Of a stretch of 64,000 bases of DNA, positions 60,442 through 64,000 are shown piece by piece; position 1 is the stretch's first letter, and every line of letters begins with the position of its first letter. A program made the translations under genes and the position numbers. The notes beneath the pieces were generated by a model. That model saw nothing but the letters and a program-made list of their open reading frames with translations. It searched no databases and was not told the origin of the DNA. This stretch comes from Filosporella fistucella (taxonomy: Eukaryota > Ascomycota > Leotiomycetes > Helotiales): NCBI GenBank assembly GCA_030077755.1, contig JAQJZZ010000018.1, positions 2,046,001 through 2,110,000 of the forward strand, in the 5' to 3' direction.

Positions 60442-63400
60442 ATGGATCCAGTTATCAACTGGACATTCAATGGCACCACCGTTAACAACCAAAATGGTTC
60501 GCTTCCAATCACCTTTTCTGGCGCCGTCATTGAAACTCTCTCTCCACCGATTATGGACACAGCTGCTACCTTCTACAACAAATGTTTGAATCTAGGCACC
60601 AAAGCTACTGGGCAAGTGCCAGTTGCAACTTTTATCAAAGGTCCATTCGCGGAATTTTCGATTCGAATTTTGTTTCGCTTCAGCCAGGTGTTTACCGGCA
60701 AACAAGTTTTGGTAGATTGCAATCGTAAGTCGTCGATACCTGCTGTGATGCCCCTGTTTCTCCCAATCGCCATGATCCGTCATCATTCCTGCATACCATA
60801 CTTACTAGACCGACACATAGGTCTAGGCTTTCGCATCGCACTTTTCGGAGATGGGAATAAGGTCAGAGTCTCATCATTCATCCAGCCAGGATCCAGTGCC
60901 TATGGGTTCGAAAGTACCGAAGCATTTGACGATATTCACAATGTCACAGCTGGAACCTGGCATACCATTGAGCTTATATATACCGGCCAGACGCTTGGAA
61001 CTTTCGTCGATTTCCAGATAGTCGACGTCCATGCATTTCCACTTGCTTCTTCACCTGTATTCCTAGGTAATCCCACAGCAGGCGCTCTTTGTATTGGAGG
61101 ACCCATCTCAGCAGCCGGTAGCCCTTCTACCTTTCACTTCAATGGCGAGATCGCGAATTTCAGACTCCATCATGCCATTCGCCCACCTCTCATCGACCAA
61201 TTGAACAATGCAAAATCAAAATCACAATGGTTCATAACCCGGAAACTCGAGATCATGAGGCCTTATTTGAATTTCGGAAAGGCTACCGGACCCATCCGAC
61301 AGGTTGGTGTTGGAACCCAAGCGTTCTATGTTCAGCCATACACTAGCGGTATCATAATGTGGCATTTCAGCGCTCCAGCTGCTTTTGAGATGCATGGATT
61401 GATCAGAGCTCGATATGATGGCATTCCCGATCGGGATAGCTTGGGTTACCTTTTGAGCGACGAAGTGTCCACAGGAACGAATGGGAAGAAGAATTCATTC
61501 AGCAAGGGAGGGATATACTGGTCAAGCAAGACAGGAGCTTTTGATGTGAGAGGTCAATTACAAACAGATTATGAAATATATGGAGGAGCAAAATCATGGG
61601 GCTTTCCTCTTGAAGCAGCTCAGATTATTAGCGGTGGAGTGTCGCAACGGATGGAGGATTGCACATGGTATTATGCAACCGGAGCAACCAGAGCTTACGA
61701 AGTACATGGAGACATTCGCGTTGCATACAATAATATTGGAGGAAGCAACGTCTGGGGCTTTCCAAAATCCAACGAAATTGCTGTGAGTGTGCCAGGGAAA
61801 AACATACGGATGTCCGAGTTCCAGGAATGCACCATCTACTGGAGTCCATCAACTGGAGCTCGTGAAGTCCATGGTGATATTCGGCAAGCTTATCTCAGCA
61901 CTGGAAGCTGTACAGGCTACTTGGGATTACCTACTTCCAATGCGACAAACATTGTTGGGACTAACAAAAAATACAACACTTTCGAACACGGTGCCATCAT
62001 CACACCTGGACCTATATTTGTCTCAGAATTCCAACTTTTCTTGGCCGCTATAGATACAAAAGAAGACTTTTCGGAAGGTCTCACATTAGGTGGCAATGAC
62101 CTACGCTTGAAAATTACCGTGAAGCAAGGAGGTCAGATCATGGGTGGATGGAACGAGCGTGTTTTCATTCTCCCAGTAGACAGAGATGCTGTTGCAGGTA
62201 TCCCATGTTACCTCCTCATCGATCCAGTTCTCCGACCAGTCTTGGACTCACCTATTCAGCTCACGATACTGGTCGAAGAGGTACATAATGTGGATGTGAC
62301 CCTTGCAGACCGCCCTCTAGGAACTTGGACCAAGGAACTCGATGCAGGCAACGCATGGGGAATCGGCGAACATAACGGAATACTGGATTCAGGGCCATTC
62401 GAGCAGGTAGACAATATCAGAGTTACAGTCAAGCCTAAGTTGCCATCAAAACAATACTCTGAATTTGAAAGATGGTGGTCAGACGGTGTACACAACCGTG
62501 GTACCATCGGTACCATACCTTACGAATATTATGCCGCCGCCTTCAGCGACGTAGACGAGATACCAGAGCTTCTAGATCCCTCTGATAATTTAACCCGAGA
62601 GCGCTACGATAGCTGGTACAAATCCTGCGCAAAAGGTGGAAACTGTTTCGGCATGTCTCTCCAAGCCATCTACGACCGGCAAGGTATTGGACCTTACAGT
62701 ATGCCATTAAACCGCTTCAAAGAATGGAACATGCTAGAGCGCGATTTCAATATGCGCAGTATGCAATTCAATAGCGCGGCCGGTCGTTCTTGGTATGCCC
62801 ATCTCGCACGCTCGAATCTTCTTCGAAATCCAATGCAGACCTTCCTTGATTCCAGAGCGTCATTCGCTAAAGGAGATCAACCTGTTCTTGTCTTCGGATA
62901 TACCAATGGTACACCTCCAGCTTCGAATTGCCATGCTGTTCTCCCTATAAAATGGACTCAGAATGGCAGTACATGGATAATAGACTGCCTGGATCCAGGT
63001 GAGACAGGCACGATTCATCCTATGACTATCGATGTTTCGAATCCAGCAAATAGCACTTTTTCCTATCAAGTTAGTATCCATCAGTACCACACTAAGTATC
63101 CAGAATGGTGGTTATACTACTGTCCTTTCTCCATCTACAAAGATCCACAAATTACGGATGCGAATTGGGTTAATAGCGAGTATGCTTCCAGAGATGGTGG
63201 CACTCTACTTTCCGTGGGAGCAGACTCTGAAATTGTGAGTGTGAGCGACGAAAAAGGAAATGATGTTCTTGCGTCGAGCGCTGCTGTTACTGAGAAAAGT
63301 GCAAAGGAAGAGGAATTGAAGGGCTTGTTTTTCGAGATGCATCAACCTATGAATGAAGAAGTCCTGGCTGCTTCTTTGCCAAGTACGCTCCTTTCTACTG

Positions 63401-64000
63401 GCCACCTGCAAGGCACAGAACAGGATTTCAATATAGTACTAAAAGGCCGAAAAGAAAATGGAAAACTGGAGTATCGATCTCAGGTTAGAGGGACACATAT
63501 AGCTATTTTGAGCTCCTATGGGTTGGGAGAGGAAATTGGGATTAGATCTCGAGTCCAGGGATTGGGGTCCACACAGTCGCTGGAGATGTCGTTTGCATTG
63601 ATGGAAGGAGGGGGAGAGGAGAATGGGAGGGAAATTACTATCATTTTGACGCAAAAGATTGGTCTCTCGAAGGATTCTGTACGTGCTACGCTCACTCTTC
63701 GGATTCTCTCTGCTACCACTTCCGCTACAAACGACACCACCTCTTCGACACCCTCCACAAACCTCAACCTATTTATGACATACACACCACTCCTGCACGC
63801 CCTCTCTCTCCTTCCTGGTCCTGCCACAGTAGTCAGCAACCTAACTCTAGCTATTACGTATAAAATCAATGACAGAAGGGACGAAACGAAGTTTAACATA
63901 TCAGATGGAGCGGGGAAAGAATGCGAGGAAATTGGAGAGGGGAAGGTGAATGGACACGGGATGAAGGAAGGCAGGGGAGTAAGAATAGAAGGCGATTGGC
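60442..64000 (+). CDS. Large multidomain protein: LamG-like lectin domain, LGFP repeats, Cys/His/Asp peptidase-like domain (3' partial)
   Basis: Two exons (60442-60724, 60821-64000), open to the window edge, give at least 1154 residues with no stop. Residues about 1-230 resemble a concanavalin/LamG-like beta-sandwich (NWTFNGTTV; WHTIELIYTGQTLGTFVD; FNGEIANFRLHHA). Residues about 330-490 are LGFP repeats (WGFPLEAAQ; WGFPKSNEI, SEFQECTIYWSPSTGAREVHG; LGLPTSNAT). A beta-rich region follows. About 680-850 is a possible papain- or C39-like domain: CAKGGNCFGMSLQAIY with Cys703, NCHAVLP with His799 and IIDCLDPGETG with Asp816/819. No signal peptide is visible. LGFP repeats are best known from actinobacterial cell-wall proteins, so bacterial origin of parts is possible (inference). 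The 96-bp intron is itself free of stops. Confidence 0.78.
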   Translation, partial: MDPVINWTFNGTTVNNQNGSLPITFSGAVIETLSPPIMDTAATFYNKCLNLGTKATGQVPVATFIKGPFAEFSIRILFRFSQVFTGKQVLVDCNRKSSIPAVMPLFLPIAMIRHHSCIPYLLDRHIGLGFRIALFGDGNKVRVSSFIQPGSSAYGFESTEAFDDIHNVTAGTWHTIELIYTGQTLGTFVDFQIVDVHAFPLASSPVFLGNPTAGALCIGGPISAAGSPSTFHFNGEIANFRLHHAIRPPLIDQLNNAKSKSQWFITRKLEIMRPYLNFGKATGPIRQVGVGTQAFYVQPYTSGIIMWHFSAPAAFEMHGLIRARYDGIPDRDSLGYLLSDEVSTGTNGKKNSFSKGGIYWSSKTGAFDVRGQLQTDYEIYGGAKSWGFPLEAAQIISGGVSQRMEDCTWYYATGATRAYEVHGDIRVAYNNIGGSNVWGFPKSNEIAVSVPGKNIRMSEFQECTIYWSPSTGAREVHGDIRQAYLSTGSCTGYLGLPTSNATNIVGTNKKYNTFEHGAIITPGPIFVSEFQLFLAAIDTKEDFSEGLTLGGNDLRLKITVKQGGQIMGGWNERVFILPVDRDAVAGIPCYLLIDPVLRPVLDSPIQLTILVEEVHNVDVTLADRPLGTWTKELDAGNAWGIGEHNGILDSGPFEQVDNIRVTVKPKLPSKQYSEFERWWSDGVHNRGTIGTIPYEYYAAAFSDVDEIPELLDPSDNLTRERYDSWYKSCAKGGNCFGMSLQAIYDRQGIGPYSMPLNRFKEWNMLERDFNMRSMQFNSAAGRSWYAHLARSNLLRNPMQTFLDSRASFAKGDQPVLVFGYTNGTPPASNCHAVLPIKWTQNGSTWIIDCLDPGETGTIHPMTIDVSNPANSTFSYQVSIHQYHTKYPEWWLYYCPFSIYKDPQITDANWVNSEYASRDGGTLLSVGADSEIVSVSDEKGNDVLASSAAVTEKSAKEEELKGLFFEMHQPMNEEVLAASLPSTLLSTGHLQGTEQDFNIVLKGRKENGKLEYRSQVRGTHIAILSSYGLGEEIGIRSRVQGLGSTQSLEMSFALMEGGGEENGREITIILTQKIGLSKDSVRATLTLRILSATTSATNDTTSSTPSTNLNLFMTYTPLLHALSLLPGPATVVSNLTLAITYKINDRRDETKFNISDGAGKECEEIGEGKVNGHGMKEGRGVRIEGDW

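Noticed and set aside
1..64000. Bacterial-type features (operons, Shine-Dalgarno sites, CRISPR arrays, prophage)
   Set aside because: The window is intron-rich fungal DNA; no regularly spaced repeats or phage genes are present.

Overview
The window is nuclear DNA of a filamentous ascomycete (Pezizomycotina). Genes are split by short introns, mostly about 45-120 bp, with GT(A/G)(A/T)GT donors, CTAAC/CTAAT-type branch sites and TAG/CAG acceptors. The gene set is eukaryotic and fungal: ELG1, UTP8, STN1, mitochondrial EF-Tu, VCX1, NHA1, peroxisomal alcohol oxidase, a DUF8035-type protein and a tRNA-Gln with an intron. A leotiomycete (Helotiales-like) is my best guess from overall gene style; this is inference. 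All exon junctions below were worked out by hand from splice signals, reading phase and family similarity.

Layout. 1-7.3 kb: ELG1 (minus) and UTP8 (plus) diverge from a short shared promoter. 8.0-10.3 kb: DUF8035-type protein. 10.3-14.6 kb: gene-poor. 14.6-17.1 kb: ten-exon alcohol oxidase ending in a peroxisomal signal. 17.1-21.9 kb: AT-rich, repeat-bearing DNA around one small membrane-protein gene. 21.9-23.5 kb: VCX1. 24.0-25.4 kb: intact Tc1-type transposon upstream of VCX1. 26.7-33.9 kb: minus-strand run of STN1, a DNAJC9-like J protein, TUF1 and an MFS permease. 35.2-36.5 kb: secreted RNase T2. 37.4-38.4 kb: class II aldolase-like enzyme. 40.2-41.0 kb: secreted Ala/Pro-rich protein. 42.8-43.8 kb: alpha/beta hydrolase. 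44.8-47.3 kb: membrane-anchored S33-type peptidase. 47.9-49.3 kb: decayed membrane-protein gene. 52.3-55.5 kb: NHA1. 56.2 kb: tRNA-Gln. 56.6-57.5 kb: CadD-type transporter. 58.9-59.7 kb: small methyltransferase. 60.4 kb to the end: a large multidomain protein (LamG-like, LGFP repeats, Cys/His/Asp domain) that runs off the window.

The genes do not form one pathway. Themes are genome maintenance (ELG1, STN1), ribosome and organelle function (UTP8, TUF1), cation transport (VCX1, NHA1, CadD-like) and secretion or nutrient use (RNase T2, hydrolases, alcohol oxidase, permease). The most unusual items are the LGFP/Cys-domain protein at the right edge, the mutated 3' splice site in the MFS gene, the PIP box inside the AAA+ core of ELG1, and the transposon with two identical 74-bp ends.
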